Assembly: GCF_006937785.1 (NCBI RefSeq) | Contig: NZ_SJEE01000034.1 | Location: forward strand, 1 to 57,753 | Source of the DNA: Pseudanabaena sp. UWO311 | GTDB lineage: Bacteria; Cyanobacteriota; Cyanobacteriia; Pseudanabaenales; Pseudanabaenaceae | Direction of reading: 5' to 3' | Length of the DNA stretch: 57,753 nt | Shown here: positions 21,370 to 29,847 of the stretch, in pieces | Position numbering within the stretch: the first letter of the stretch is position 1 | Layout: every line of letters starts with the position of its first letter | Notes under the pieces: generated by a model | Told to the model about the DNA's origin: nothing | Seen by the model: the letters and a program-made list of their open reading frames with translations, nothing else | Database searches by the model: none | Position numbers and translations under genes: made by a program

Positions 21370-22092
21370 ATGATGACACGGTCTAAAGCATTATGTGTTC
21401 TTAGCGGAGGGCAGGATTCAACAACCTGTGCTGCTATTGCTTGTCAACAGTTTGATGAAGTCCATGCAATTACATTTGATTATGGACAACGCCATGTGAT
21501 TGAACTGGAAAGTGCGATCACGATCGCCAAATCTCTTAACCTTGCGAGTCATGAAATTATTCAATTAGGTCCCATTCTAAAAGGGACATCTCCCCTGGTG
21601 TCAGATACCCCTTTGGGGCAATACGATTCTACAGAAGAATTGCCTGGAGGTGTTGAACCAACTTTTGTGCCAGCGCGTAATATCCTGTTTCTGACCTTGG
21701 CAGGAAATCGGGCAGCCGTACTTGGTATTAAAGATATTTTTATAGGGGTCTGTGAAGCTGACTTTGCAGGTTACTATGATTGTCGTCAAGTATTTATCGA
21801 TTTCATGGCGAAGGCGATCGGAGAAGGTATATGGGGCAATCCTGATTCCTTCATCATCCATACTCCTTTGATGCAATTGACCAAAGCCGAGAGCGTTGAT
21901 CTTGCGGTTGATGTATTAGGCGATCGCTTTGAGGAAATTATGGCATTAACTCATACTTGTTATGCTGGAATCAAGGGCGGCTGCGGTAAATGCCATGCTT
22001 GTCTAATCCGCGATCGCGGCTTTGATCAAGCTGGAGTTGAAGATCCAATTTGGAAGTTTCGTCAAGCTGAACTTGGTCAAGAGCAAAAATGA
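21370..22092 (+). CDS. queC: 7-cyano-7-deazaguanine synthase QueC
   Basis: 240 aa. ATP-dependent enzyme that makes preQ0 (7-cyano-7-deazaguanine) from 7-carboxy-7-deazaguanine and ammonia. The PP-loop LSGGQDST lies at residues 11-18. 'EADFAGYYDCRQVFI' is typical. The C-terminal zinc cluster CYAGIKGGCGKCHAC supplies cysteines at about 197, 205, 208 and 211. The ATG follows AGGAG at good spacing. The stop overlaps the MFS gene start as ATGA. Because queE, queD and queC lie together, preQ0 production is complete from dihydroneopterin triphosphate; the later QueF step is not encoded in the window. Confidence 0.95.
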   Translation: MMTRSKALCVLSGGQDSTTCAAIACQQFDEVHAITFDYGQRHVIELESAITIAKSLNLASHEIIQLGPILKGTSPLVSDTPLGQYDSTEELPGGVEPTFVPARNILFLTLAGNRAAVLGIKDIFIGVCEADFAGYYDCRQVFIDFMAKAIGEGIWGNPDSFIIHTPLMQLTKAESVDLAVDVLGDRFEEIMALTHTCYAGIKGGCGKCHACLIRDRGFDQAGVEDPIWKFRQAELGQEQK

Positions 22093-23447
22093 TAATCCCC
22101 CATCAGAAGAATTTTCGCATTATCTACATTGCTGCTGTAATTTCTGCTCTGGGTGGTCTGTTGTTTGGATATGACATTGGAGCCATATCTAGTTCTATTT
22201 TATTTATTCGCGACCAATTTGCGCTCTCTCCTTTGTGGCAAGGCATACTTGTAAGTGCTGTCTCACTAGGTGCAATTGGGGGTGCTGTAGCAGGAGGAAT
22301 TCTCAGCGATCACTTGGGGCGACGGTATACCCTGTCACTATTCTCCATCATCTTCTCGATTGGAGGATTATGTAGTGCTATGGCTCCGATGATTTTCTGG
22401 TTACTAGTTGGCAGAGTGCTCGTTGGCATAGGACTGGGAGCACTCTCTTTTGTCACGCCACTTTACATTTCTGAAATAGCACCCGTTGATAAAAGAGGTT
22501 CTTTAGTTTTCCTAAACCAACTAGCCCTCTCAATGGGGCTGGTGATTGCCTATCCAATTAGCTATGGTCTCAGCTCGACTGTGGAGCCGTGGCGTTGGAT
22601 TTTAGGCCTCTCAGTCGTTCCTGCAAGTATTTTAATTATAGGTATTTTAGGAATGCCCGAAAGCCCTCGCTGGTTAATTAGCCATAATCACCTAAATAAA
22701 GCGCGTAAAGTCATCATCCAAATTTCTGGCACAACCAATGTAGATCAGGAAATGTCAGAAATTCAAACCGTCTTACAACAACGATCTGGTAATTGGCGTG
22801 AATTACTACACCCAACTCTCAGACCTGCGCTCTTCATTGGTATTAGTTTAGCCATGTTGCAGCAATTTACTGGTATTAATACGATTATTTACTACGCTCC
22901 TACTATTCTGCAATTGTCGGGTTTCCATTCTTCTGCGATCGCAATTCTGGCAACTATTGGCATAGCGATAATTAATTTTTTGTCAACGATGTTAGCGATT
23001 TGGTTAGTAGATCGTGTCGGAAGGCGACCATTATTGCTAAGCGGAATATTGGGAATGGTGGCGAGTTTAGGTATCTTAGGTTTGGCTTTCTACTTACCCC
23101 AATCGCCAGATTCAGGGCTGGGATGGCTTACAGTTGTAAGTCTCATGGTTTACGTTACTTCGTTCGTCATTGGTTTAGCATCTGTTTTTTGGTTGCTGAT
23201 TGCCGAGATTTATCCATTGAAGCTCCGAGCCAAAGCGATGAGTATAGCAACTGTTGCCAACTGGAGTGCCAGTTTGATCACTTCCCTTAGTTTTTTAACA
23301 TTGATTCAATGGTTTGGGAAAGCAGGTATTTTTTGGTTGTATGGATTGATTGGTCTGAGCACTTGGGTGCTAGTCTTCTTTCTGGTTCCAGAAACAAAAG
23401 GTCTGACGCTGGAGGAGATTGAAGTCAGTTGGGGAAAATACCGTTAG
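22089..23447 (+). CDS. Sugar-porter-family MFS transporter
   Basis: 452 aa, about 12 membrane segments, inner membrane. Sugar-porter signatures are present: 'DHLGRRYTL' in loop 2-3, 'PLYISEIAPVDKRG' after segment 4, 'PESPRWLI' in the central loop, 'LQQFTGINTIIYYAPTI' in segment 7, 'LVDRVGRRPLLL' in loop 8-9, and 'VPETKGLTLEEIE' at the C-terminus. These resemble XylE/GalP-type H+/sugar symporters. Its start overlaps queC by ATGA, an unusual place for a sugar transporter. It could carry a sugar, or be recruited to a deazapurine or nucleoside; the sequence favours sugar, the context leaves room. Substrate unknown. Confidence 0.88.
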   Translation: MIIPHQKNFRIIYIAAVISALGGLLFGYDIGAISSSILFIRDQFALSPLWQGILVSAVSLGAIGGAVAGGILSDHLGRRYTLSLFSIIFSIGGLCSAMAPMIFWLLVGRVLVGIGLGALSFVTPLYISEIAPVDKRGSLVFLNQLALSMGLVIAYPISYGLSSTVEPWRWILGLSVVPASILIIGILGMPESPRWLISHNHLNKARKVIIQISGTTNVDQEMSEIQTVLQQRSGNWRELLHPTLRPALFIGISLAMLQQFTGINTIIYYAPTILQLSGFHSSAIAILATIGIAIINFLSTMLAIWLVDRVGRRPLLLSGILGMVASLGILGLAFYLPQSPDSGLGWLTVVSLMVYVTSFVIGLASVFWLLIAEIYPLKLRAKAMSIATVANWSASLITSLSFLTLIQWFGKAGIFWLYGLIGLSTWVLVFFLVPETKGLTLEEIEVSWGKYR

Positions 23448-23528
23448 AATACGCTAGGTCTTACAGCAGTTTGCGATCGCCTCTTCAATCCCCGACTCAA
23501 TATCTTGGATTTTCGCAAGAATCACCAT

Positions 23529-24311
23529 TCATTTAACCTCACAGAGGTAATAAAGCCACATATCAGAGTTATCTCTAAGCTCCTGTTGAGTTGTAATTTC
23601 CAGACCACTTTTCCAAGAGTATATTCTGATATTCTCAAAATCTGCTTTTAATTGATTAATCTGCTCTTGAGGTCTAATGTAATATTGCTTTAAGCGGAAG
23701 TTATGCGATTCATCTTGAATGATTTCATGTTCAGAATGTTTTAGTTGCTGTGGGGAAATTGAACGATTGAAGAAGCGCAGAAGAGCATACATGATTATAT
23801 TGACATAGGTTTTTAGAGGATTTAGGCTAATCTGATTCTGCCATTTAAATTCTCGTTCTAGCCCTTGTAAGCTATGACTTGAAAAGAAGAAATACCCTCC
23901 AGATTTACCGACTCGGCTAACTTCTTTCAATACCCGCAACCGATCTGAATGGGAGATAACATCAATACCATTAAAGCTAAATAAAATAAAGTCAAAAGAG
24001 TTATCTGGAAATTGACTCATATCTCTAGCATCACCCAATTCAATTCTTAATTGTGAAGACGATGGAAAACGCTTCTGGCAAACTGCCACCATCTCTTCAG
24101 AATAATCAATACCAACATATTCCTTAACTACCCCAGAGAAATGTTGGGTGGTACGTCCCCCTCCTATTCCAACATCCAGCATTTTTATATGCGCCCATTT
24201 ATTGCATAGAAGAGCTAAAATGCTTTGCTCGGCAGGTTGTAATTGGTGTAACTGGCTGTAGTGTTGGACAATCTCACGAGCCGTATAAACTTGATGATTA
24301 TGCTCAAACAT
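23529..24311 (-). CDS. Class I SAM-dependent methyltransferase
   Basis: 260 aa. Rossmann SAM domain: motif I 'MLDVGIGGGRTTQHF' (near residues 44-58), then 'EYVGIDYSEEMVAVCQKRFP', the acidic 'IELGDARDMSQFPDNSFDFI' and 'VLKEVSRVGKSGGYFFFSSH'. The C-terminal third is variable and may bind the acceptor. Substrate unknown. It is convergent with the MFS gene and divergent from the metallophosphoesterase gene. Nothing indicates operon partners. Confidence 0.82.
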   Translation of the reverse strand: MFEHNHQVYTAREIVQHYSQLHQLQPAEQSILALLCNKWAHIKMLDVGIGGGRTTQHFSGVVKEYVGIDYSEEMVAVCQKRFPSSSQLRIELGDARDMSQFPDNSFDFILFSFNGIDVISHSDRLRVLKEVSRVGKSGGYFFFSSHSLQGLEREFKWQNQISLNPLKTYVNIIMYALLRFFNRSISPQQLKHSEHEIIQDESHNFRLKQYYIRPQEQINQLKADFENIRIYSWKSGLEITTQQELRDNSDMWLYYLCEVK

Positions 24312-24556
24312 AATATTTTATGTTTGAATGAGAATTCTGAAAGGGTACTTGCATTTTAAAATTAGAAGCATCAGACTTAATTAACATACCATTTTGAGTG
24401 CAACGCTTCACTTCAGGTCATCCTAATCTCAAATAGCAATCATAGAATTTTAATTGAGCGCTTACCAACTTTTTTCGCTAAAGTTAAAAGTACAGTAATC
24501 GATACAACAATTACATTGCACCCAAAACAAAGTTTTTATAACCACCAAAAGTTCCA

Positions 24557-25399
24557 ATGCGAAAAATAAAGAAAAAACGCTACATTCTGCTTTTCATTAT
24601 TACAGTTTTAGCATTACTGCCTATTTATGCTTTTAGTATTGAGCCAAATCTTTTTGTGGTTACACATCATAGACTCAACCCAGAAGCTTCTTCTAATCAT
24701 GGCATTGTAAAGATTGTCCAAATTAGCGATCTCCATCTAAAAAAGTTTAACGATCGCGCCCAAAGGATTGCAGAACAAGTTAATAAACTCCAACCAGATA
24801 TCGTAGTATTTACTGGAGATTCCGTCGATAAAGCCGAACAGATAGATGGATATGATCGCTTCTTATCACTTCTTGATCGCCAAACAGCTAAGTATGCAAT
24901 TTTGGGGAATTGGGAATATAAATCAAGAGTCGATTTAGAGCGTCTCACCCAAATATATGCTGCTTACAATTGTCGTTTACTAGTTAACGAAAGTATTTTG
25001 TATAAACAAGGCGATCGCAATCTATTAATAACAGGAATTGATGATTTGGTTAGCGAACCGAATCTAACTAAATCGCTTCAAAATATTAACCCCAATCCCA
25101 ATCATTTATTACTTGCGCACTCACCTGCATATGCGGATGTATTCTCTGCTGATGAGTTGCGAATCCTGTCAGAATATAAGCCGCAATATATGCTGACAGG
25201 ACATACTCATGGCGGACAACTATCTTTTTTCGGCTTTGCGCCCATTCTGCCACCACGTAGTGGGAACTATGTTAGTGGTTGGTATCAAACAAATTCAATT
25301 TCTATATATGTATCTCGTGGGTTAGGAGTTTCGGTATTACCTATGAGAATAGGAACTATACCTGAAATTGCCTATTTTGAATGGGTTTTGAAATCGTGA
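24557..25399 (+). CDS. Membrane-anchored metallophosphoesterase (YkuE/YaeI-like)
   Basis: 280 aa. An N-terminal membrane anchor or uncleaved signal (about residues 8-28) is preceded by a Lys/Arg-rich start, so the catalytic domain faces the periplasm. Calcineurin-like motifs are: 'VQISDLHLKK' (D-x-H), 'DIVVFTGDSVD' (GD), 'YAILGNWEY' (family GN-x-E; usually GNHE, here Trp replaces His), and 'MLTGHTHGGQLS'. The W in GNWE is shared by some YkuE/YaeI-like lipid phosphatases. Homologues cleave UDP-diacylglucosamine-like or other phospholipids; the substrate is open. Its TGA overlaps the GTG of the following glycosyltransferase (GTGA). Confidence 0.85.
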   Translation: MRKIKKKRYILLFIITVLALLPIYAFSIEPNLFVVTHHRLNPEASSNHGIVKIVQISDLHLKKFNDRAQRIAEQVNKLQPDIVVFTGDSVDKAEQIDGYDRFLSLLDRQTAKYAILGNWEYKSRVDLERLTQIYAAYNCRLLVNESILYKQGDRNLLITGIDDLVSEPNLTKSLQNINPNPNHLLLAHSPAYADVFSADELRILSEYKPQYMLTGHTHGGQLSFFGFAPILPPRSGNYVSGWYQTNSISIYVSRGLGVSVLPMRIGTIPEIAYFEWVLKS

Positions 25400-26646
25400 G
25401 TCGAATTGTTATCGCTATCATTGGTAGTCTTGGCGATCTGCATCCCAAGATTGCGATCGCAATTGAGCTAAGAAAACGCGGTCATTATGTCGTTTTTGCA
25501 ACACACCAAGAATATCAATCTAGGGTGGAAGCTTTGGGCTTTGAGTTTCGTCGAATGCGCCCAGACAACCTGATGCTCGACGATCCGCAAATGGCTGCAC
25601 GCATGATGGATTTACGAACGGGCTCAAAATATGTAATCAATTGGCTGGGAGAAAGGCTGCGCGAAACCTATACCGATTTAATGAACATCGCTAAGGACTC
25701 AGATTTTATTCTTGCAGGTGAACTCGTCTACGCAGCTCGACTGGTAGCAGAAACATTGAATATTCGCTGGGCTTTAGGAGTACTTCAGCCAACATCATTC
25801 TTCTCAGCTTATGATCCGCCTGTTCGTGCCGAGTATCCCTTTCTAGCAAAGTTGAGGTTTTTAGGGACTGGATTTAACCAAGGATTCATCCAATTTGCAA
25901 AGTTGGTAAGTCAATCTTGGGCACAACCGATCTATCAACTTCGCGCCGAACTTGGATTGCCAACTCTTGTCGGTAATCCTTTAATTGATGACAAGTATTC
26001 ACCCTACTTGGTACTGGCTTTGTTTTCTCCCCTAATGGTCAAGCCCCAACCAGACTGGGTAGCCAATGCGATCGCTACAGGATTCACATTTTACGATGGC
26101 AGTCAAGAAATGGAAGCAGATTCGGAACTTATGCAATTTCTGAATGCAGGTGAACCACCAATTGTATTTACCTTAGGTTCTTCCGCAGTGATCACCCCTG
26201 GCAACTTCTATCGAGAAAGCATTCAATCGGCAAATCGATTAAATCGTCGTGCTGTCCTTCTAATGGGCAAGAATGCACCGCCAGAGAATCTTTCTGAAAA
26301 CATTATTGCTCTCAACTATGCGCCCTACTCTCAAATTTTTTCACGGGCTAGTGTAGTTGTTCATCAAGGTGGTATTGGGACAACTGCTCAAGCATTACGG
26401 GCTGGTTGTCCAACGCTGATAGTTCCCTACAGCCACGATCAACCTGATAATGCTGTAAGAGTTGAGCGGTTAGGAACATCGCGCACCCTTTCTCGCAAGC
26501 AATATTCAACGCCACAAATTGTCAAAGAATTAAGTGAATTGTTCGCAAATCCTAACTACGCAGCTAGAGCAAGAGAAACTGCTCATCTCATACAGTCCGA
26601 AGATGGAGTAGGTGTAGCATGTGATGCCATAGAACAACTGCTATAA
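25396..26646 (+). CDS. UGT-like (GT1 family) glycosyltransferase
   Basis: 416 aa from GTG 25396, which overlaps the preceding stop as GTGA; an ATG at 25381 would add five residues and a longer overlap. GT-B fold: 'IIGSLGDLHPKIAIAIELRK' at the N-terminus resembles the acceptor domain of rhamnosyl- and sterol glycosyltransferases. The C-terminal donor motif 'VHQGGIGTTAQALRAGCPTL' followed by 'PYSHDQPDNAVRVERLG' is the UGT signature. It acts in the cytoplasm, likely on a lipid or small-molecule acceptor. Coupling with the metallophosphoesterase suggests a shared role in lipid or envelope metabolism, which is inference. The stop codon lies inside a long perfect hairpin. Confidence 0.88.
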   Translation: MSRIVIAIIGSLGDLHPKIAIAIELRKRGHYVVFATHQEYQSRVEALGFEFRRMRPDNLMLDDPQMAARMMDLRTGSKYVINWLGERLRETYTDLMNIAKDSDFILAGELVYAARLVAETLNIRWALGVLQPTSFFSAYDPPVRAEYPFLAKLRFLGTGFNQGFIQFAKLVSQSWAQPIYQLRAELGLPTLVGNPLIDDKYSPYLVLALFSPLMVKPQPDWVANAIATGFTFYDGSQEMEADSELMQFLNAGEPPIVFTLGSSAVITPGNFYRESIQSANRLNRRAVLLMGKNAPPENLSENIIALNYAPYSQIFSRASVVVHQGGIGTTAQALRAGCPTLIVPYSHDQPDNAVRVERLGTSRTLSRKQYSTPQIVKELSELFANPNYAARARETAHLIQSEDGVGVACDAIEQLL

Positions 26647-26697
26647 AAAAAAGATAAGTAGCGGAGCGAAGCTCCGCTACTTATCTTTTTTTTATAG
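26641..26697. terminator. Perfect 27-bp bidirectional hairpin terminator
   Basis: Positions 26641-26667 and 26671-26697 are exact reverse complements around a GAA loop, with eight A before and eight T after the core on both strands. The stop codon of the glycosyltransferase lies within the left arm. It fits a two-way terminator between convergent genes. Confidence 0.9.
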
Positions 26698-26726
26698 CCC
26701 TAAGCAAACTCTAAAAACACATCCAG

Positions 26727-26773
26727 TGAGAACATTGTGGTGCAAGGCACGGTCTTGCATCACAATGTTCTCA
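26727..26773. terminator. Second hairpin at the ruvA end
   Basis: Arms 26727-26746 and 26754-26773 pair over 20 bp with one G-T position and a 7-base loop. The right arm ends in the ruvA stop codon (26771-26773). No clear T-run follows, so the mode of action is uncertain. Confidence 0.55.
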
Positions 26774-27415
26774 TCGGGATAGCCATGCGATCGCTTCTTT
26801 AATCCAAGCTTCGATATCTTGAGTTTTAGCAAGTATTGGTAAACTCGCGATTGCATTCAGTGCATTACTAATTTCAGTTGGTGTGTATCCTAAAGCTAAC
26901 AAAGTCATCTCAACCTCTTCCTGCACTGCCACACTAACTACGCTACCAACAGAGCTGGTTACGCCAACTTGAGCCAAGCGCCAATCTGCTAGTTTTGTCT
27001 TTAGTTCTAGAGCCAATCTTTCTGCTGTTTTCGTACCGACCCCAGGAGTTAAACTTAACACCCGCGTATTCCCTGAAACGATCGCCTTAACTAAATCTTG
27101 AATCCCCAAACTGTTGAGAAGCGCTAAACCAACCTGAGTCCCAATTCCAGAAACATTAATTAATTGACGAAACAACTCTCGTTCAGCAAGAGTGGCAAAA
27201 CCGAATAAGGTCATTTGATCTTCTCGAACGATCAGATGCGTAAATATTTGCGTCTCTTCCCCCACGAGTGGCAACTTATTTGCAGTGCTAGCCGTAATTT
27301 GAATATCGTAACCAACACCCTGTACATCAAGGGTGAGCCAATAAGAAGGTGTATTTTTTCGAGAACTGTCGGCAGCTTTGCAAGCAGCGATCGCACCACG
27401 GAGGAAACCTATCAT
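26771..27415 (-). CDS. ruvA: Holliday junction DNA helicase subunit RuvA
   Basis: 214 aa. RuvA binds Holliday junctions and loads RuvB. The N-terminal OB-fold starts MIGFLRGAI; then 'VGYDIQIT' and 'LIVREDQMTLFGFATLAERE' lead into helix-hairpin-helix motifs 'LINVSGIGTQVGLALLNSL' and 'TPGVGTKTAERLALELK'. The C-terminal domain III follows ('EVEMTLLALGYTPTEISNAL'). The linker is longer than in E. coli. The gene overlaps the upstream 365-aa coiled-coil gene by 4 bp (ATGA), so the two are co-translated. Confidence 0.95.
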   Translation of the reverse strand: MIGFLRGAIAACKAADSSRKNTPSYWLTLDVQGVGYDIQITASTANKLPLVGEETQIFTHLIVREDQMTLFGFATLAERELFRQLINVSGIGTQVGLALLNSLGIQDLVKAIVSGNTRVLSLTPGVGTKTAERLALELKTKLADWRLAQVGVTSSVGSVVSVAVQEEVEMTLLALGYTPTEISNALNAIASLPILAKTQDIEAWIKEAIAWLSR

Positions 27416-28509
27416 CGGCGTGGCAATGGCGGAAACTGTGGAAGCTGCACAGCCGCAAGGGATGTTACTGCTTTACGAGGGCTGGAATTTGCAATCTCAA
27501 GCTGAGTGTCTTCTTCTCGCTCTGGATTAGCAACACTGCCATATAAAGCCTTCATAAACTTGGGCATAGCAACAGGGGAAAACATGGTCGAGTTAGTTAC
27601 GGCTGAGATTGAAGAAAGAGACGGATCAGATGAATCATCATTGGTAATATCAGCAGTAGTATTTTTTGCCACAGCGATCGGCTGTTGTTCTGGTTTCGAC
27701 TCAATACGCCAGTTAGTAATCTGTTCATCCTTTGTTGGTTCTGCAACAATCTGCAAAGGTGGCAAATTAGGAGAAAGTGGTGAACCTTGAGAAGCCTTAT
27801 GAGGTCGTATAATCAAAGGCGAAATTGGTTGGCTTCTTGCAGGCATCGACAACTGAAGTGGTTCAGGCTCTTCAGTAGATACTTCAGAAATTACTTCAGA
27901 TTGGTGAAAATCAGTTGTAAAAGGCTTTAGCTCTTGAGAATCCTCTAGCTCAATTGGTTGGGGTGCGGGTACAATTTTGACCACATTTTGCAGAGGTGAA
28001 TCGTTGATCGCTTCAACAGGAGTAATCTTCTCGTCGGCAAGCTTAGCGATCGACCAAGACTCTAATGCCGAAAGAGCCATGTCATTGGGGGCAGGTGTTG
28101 ACGTGTCGAGGCAACGTTCGAGGGCTGCTTTTAGTTGCGATGTGTGATGCTGTTGGCGCTTGAGGCGATCGCGCAGTTCATCGCAATTAACATGTACATC
28201 TTGCAACTCCCTTTCAAGTTGGTCGATGCGCGATTGAAGAGTTTGTGTCAGGGTTTCCTGTCTTTGGATGACTAGCTGGGATAGTTGTAGTTGCTCTTGG
28301 GCTTGACGCAACAAAACTTGAGCTTGCTGACTGCGCTCGTTGCAAAACTGTAGCTCTTGCTCTAAGACTTGTCTGGGCAAGGCGTTGAACAGAGTTGTTG
28401 GCTCACCGTGTATGTTTGAAGATACACTCTGAAGCGGGGTTTGCGGCTCTGGCATCAATGGACTAATGCTCTCTTGTGCTGATGAATCGCCAAATCCTGC
28501 CTGACTCAT
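27412..28509 (-). CDS. Coiled-coil protein of unknown function, coupled to ruvA
   Basis: 365 aa. Residues about 45-140 form a Gln/Glu/Leu-rich coiled coil ('FNALPRQVLEQELQFCNER' to 'LKAALERCLD'). The remaining two thirds is Pro/Ser/Glu-rich and probably disordered, with a conserved-looking C-terminal patch 'SVANPEREEDTQLEIANSSP' and a short 'PQFPPLPRR' tail. There are no enzymatic motifs, no signal peptide and no membrane segment. Its stop overlaps the ruvA start. It could be a scaffold or an unlinked neighbour. No family recognised. Confidence 0.7.
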   Translation of the reverse strand: MSQAGFGDSSAQESISPLMPEPQTPLQSVSSNIHGEPTTLFNALPRQVLEQELQFCNERSQQAQVLLRQAQEQLQLSQLVIQRQETLTQTLQSRIDQLERELQDVHVNCDELRDRLKRQQHHTSQLKAALERCLDTSTPAPNDMALSALESWSIAKLADEKITPVEAINDSPLQNVVKIVPAPQPIELEDSQELKPFTTDFHQSEVISEVSTEEPEPLQLSMPARSQPISPLIIRPHKASQGSPLSPNLPPLQIVAEPTKDEQITNWRIESKPEQQPIAVAKNTTADITNDDSSDPSLSSISAVTNSTMFSPVAMPKFMKALYGSVANPEREEDTQLEIANSSPRKAVTSLAAVQLPQFPPLPRR

Positions 28510-28829
28510 GACTTACCCTTCACACCAAGAATTTTACCTAGTGTCAAATCTTAGCTCAAAAATTTGTTTTTTGTATCATTAATTTTCATGAATTGAAAAA
28601 GATTTATAACAATTATGACAATAGTGACTATAAAAGACCTCAAAAAAGACAAATTCTGCCATATCTAAAACCGAAAAGAGAGTTGTGGGGCTTTGCACCG
28701 CAACTCTCTTTTCGGTTTCACCAGCATCGCTTTGAGCGACAAATAAAGAGTTGACATCGAGACTTAGAATTAGGTATGGCAAAGTACCGCCGATTTTGAC
28801 AACCATTAATCCCAACATGAGGGGAATCT
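28510..28829. other. Intergenic region upstream of nadK with one long hairpin
   Basis: 320 bp between the divergent coiled-coil gene and nadK. A hairpin with 21-base arms and one G-T position occupies 28668-28718. A minus-strand frame of 79 codons (28579-28818) runs through this hairpin and has no supporting features, so I do not call it a gene. Promoters for both flanking genes should be here, but none can be fixed. Confidence 0.5.
28668..28718. repeat. Long hairpin element
   Basis: AAACCGAAAAGAGAGTTG (28668-28685) pairs with CAACTCTCTTTTCGGTTT (28701-28718). Inside the loop TGG/CCG extends the stem with one wobble around GGGCTTTGCA. It lies in a divergent intergenic space, so termination is not its obvious role. 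Confidence 0.7.
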
Positions 28830-29759
28830 GTGAAGATTAGTAAAGCTATCATCGCCTATAAGTCGGGCAGTCAAATTGGTAAAGTATGGGCTGAGCGATG
28901 TAGCAACGAGTTAGAAGCACTTGGAGTAAAGGTCTTAATTGGTCCAACGGGAGCCACAGATAACCCTTATCCTGTATTTCTAGAATCGATGCACCAAGAC
29001 ATCGATCTTGCGGTTGTCCTAGGTGGCGATGGTGCAACTTTGGGGGCAGCTAGATATTTAGCAAAACTTGGAGTGCCAATACTAGCAATTAATGTCGGTG
29101 GACATTTAGGCTTTCTTACCCATTCAATTGAGGAGTGTGAAAATACTGTCGAAATCTGGGAACGACTTTTGTCCGATCGCTTTGCGATCGAACAGCGAAT
29201 GATGTTAGAAGCAAAAGTAGTTACAGTTGATGAAGGCTTGGGGACGAGGCTCGGTCAACCATGTGGTCCATTTTTATGTCTCAATGAGATGTGCGTTAAA
29301 CCAGCTTCTCCCGATCGCATGGTCACTGCGGCTCTAGAACTAGAGATCGATGGCGAGGTTGTCGATCAGTATCACGGTGATGGCTTAATTGTAGCGACAC
29401 CGACTGGCTCGACTTCTTACACTGTGGCGGCAAATGGGCCAATTGTGCATTCAGGAATGCACGCGATTGCGATTACGCCGATTTGTCCATTGAGTTTATC
29501 GAGTCGGGCGATCGTGATTCCACCCAAATTAACGGTCAGTATTTGGCCGCTTTCGACTGATGACTTTAGTCTAAAGCTATGGACAGATGGAGTCATGGCT
29601 ACATCAATTTTTCCTGGGCAAAGAGTGGATATCCAGATGTCAGAGTGTCAAGCAAAATTTATAGTCTTGCGAGAAGAGTATTCCTACTATCAGGCGCTAC
29701 GCCAAAAGCTTCTATGGACAGGCGCAAGGGTACGTTATCCCAATCAATATAGAAACTAA
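28830..29759 (+). CDS. nadK: NAD kinase
   Basis: 309 aa, starting at GTG 28830 after GAGGGG. It phosphorylates NAD+ to NADP+ in the cytoplasm. The family motif 'LGGDGATL' (GGDG at residues 65-68) is followed by 'INVGGHLGFLTH'. 'FLCLNEMCVKPASPDRM' (the NE/D motif) and 'YHGDGLIVATPTGSTSY' complete the active site. Length matches cyanobacterial NadK. It is a single gene, followed by several hairpins before the convergent DUF3177 gene. Cyanobacteria usually carry two NAD kinases; which one this is cannot be told here. Confidence 0.95.
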   Translation: MKISKAIIAYKSGSQIGKVWAERCSNELEALGVKVLIGPTGATDNPYPVFLESMHQDIDLAVVLGGDGATLGAARYLAKLGVPILAINVGGHLGFLTHSIEECENTVEIWERLLSDRFAIEQRMMLEAKVVTVDEGLGTRLGQPCGPFLCLNEMCVKPASPDRMVTAALELEIDGEVVDQYHGDGLIVATPTGSTSYTVAANGPIVHSGMHAIAITPICPLSLSSRAIVIPPKLTVSIWPLSTDDFSLKLWTDGVMATSIFPGQRVDIQMSECQAKFIVLREEYSYYQALRQKLLWTGARVRYPNQYRN

Positions 29760-29788
29760 AAGAGGGCGCAAAGCGCCCTCTTTTAGTA
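29756..29788. terminator. Hairpin terminator after nadK
   Basis: A 15-bp perfect stem (29756-29770 with 29774-29788, loop AAA, tip GGCGC-AAA-GCGCC) overlaps the nadK stop codon. The CTTTT after the stem favours rightward termination. It is one of three tip-conserved hairpins in a row before the convergent gene. Confidence 0.75.
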
Positions 29789-29789
29789 A

Positions 29790-29820
29790 AACAAAGGGTT
29801 GCGAAGCAACCCTTTGTTTA
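29790..29820. terminator. Second hairpin between nadK and the DUF3177 gene
   Basis: AACAAAGGGTTGC pairs with GCAACCCTTTGTT around GAA. A weaker third hairpin follows at 29829-29847 (GGGGCGC-AAA-GCGCTCC, one wobble). Together they separate convergent genes. Confidence 0.7.
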
Positions 29821-29847
29821 TTAGGTTTGGGGCGCAAAGCGCTCCAG

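Noticed and set aside
28579-28818. 79-codon frame on the minus strand
   Set aside because: It runs through the 28668-28718 hairpin, has no SD and lies in a divergent control region.
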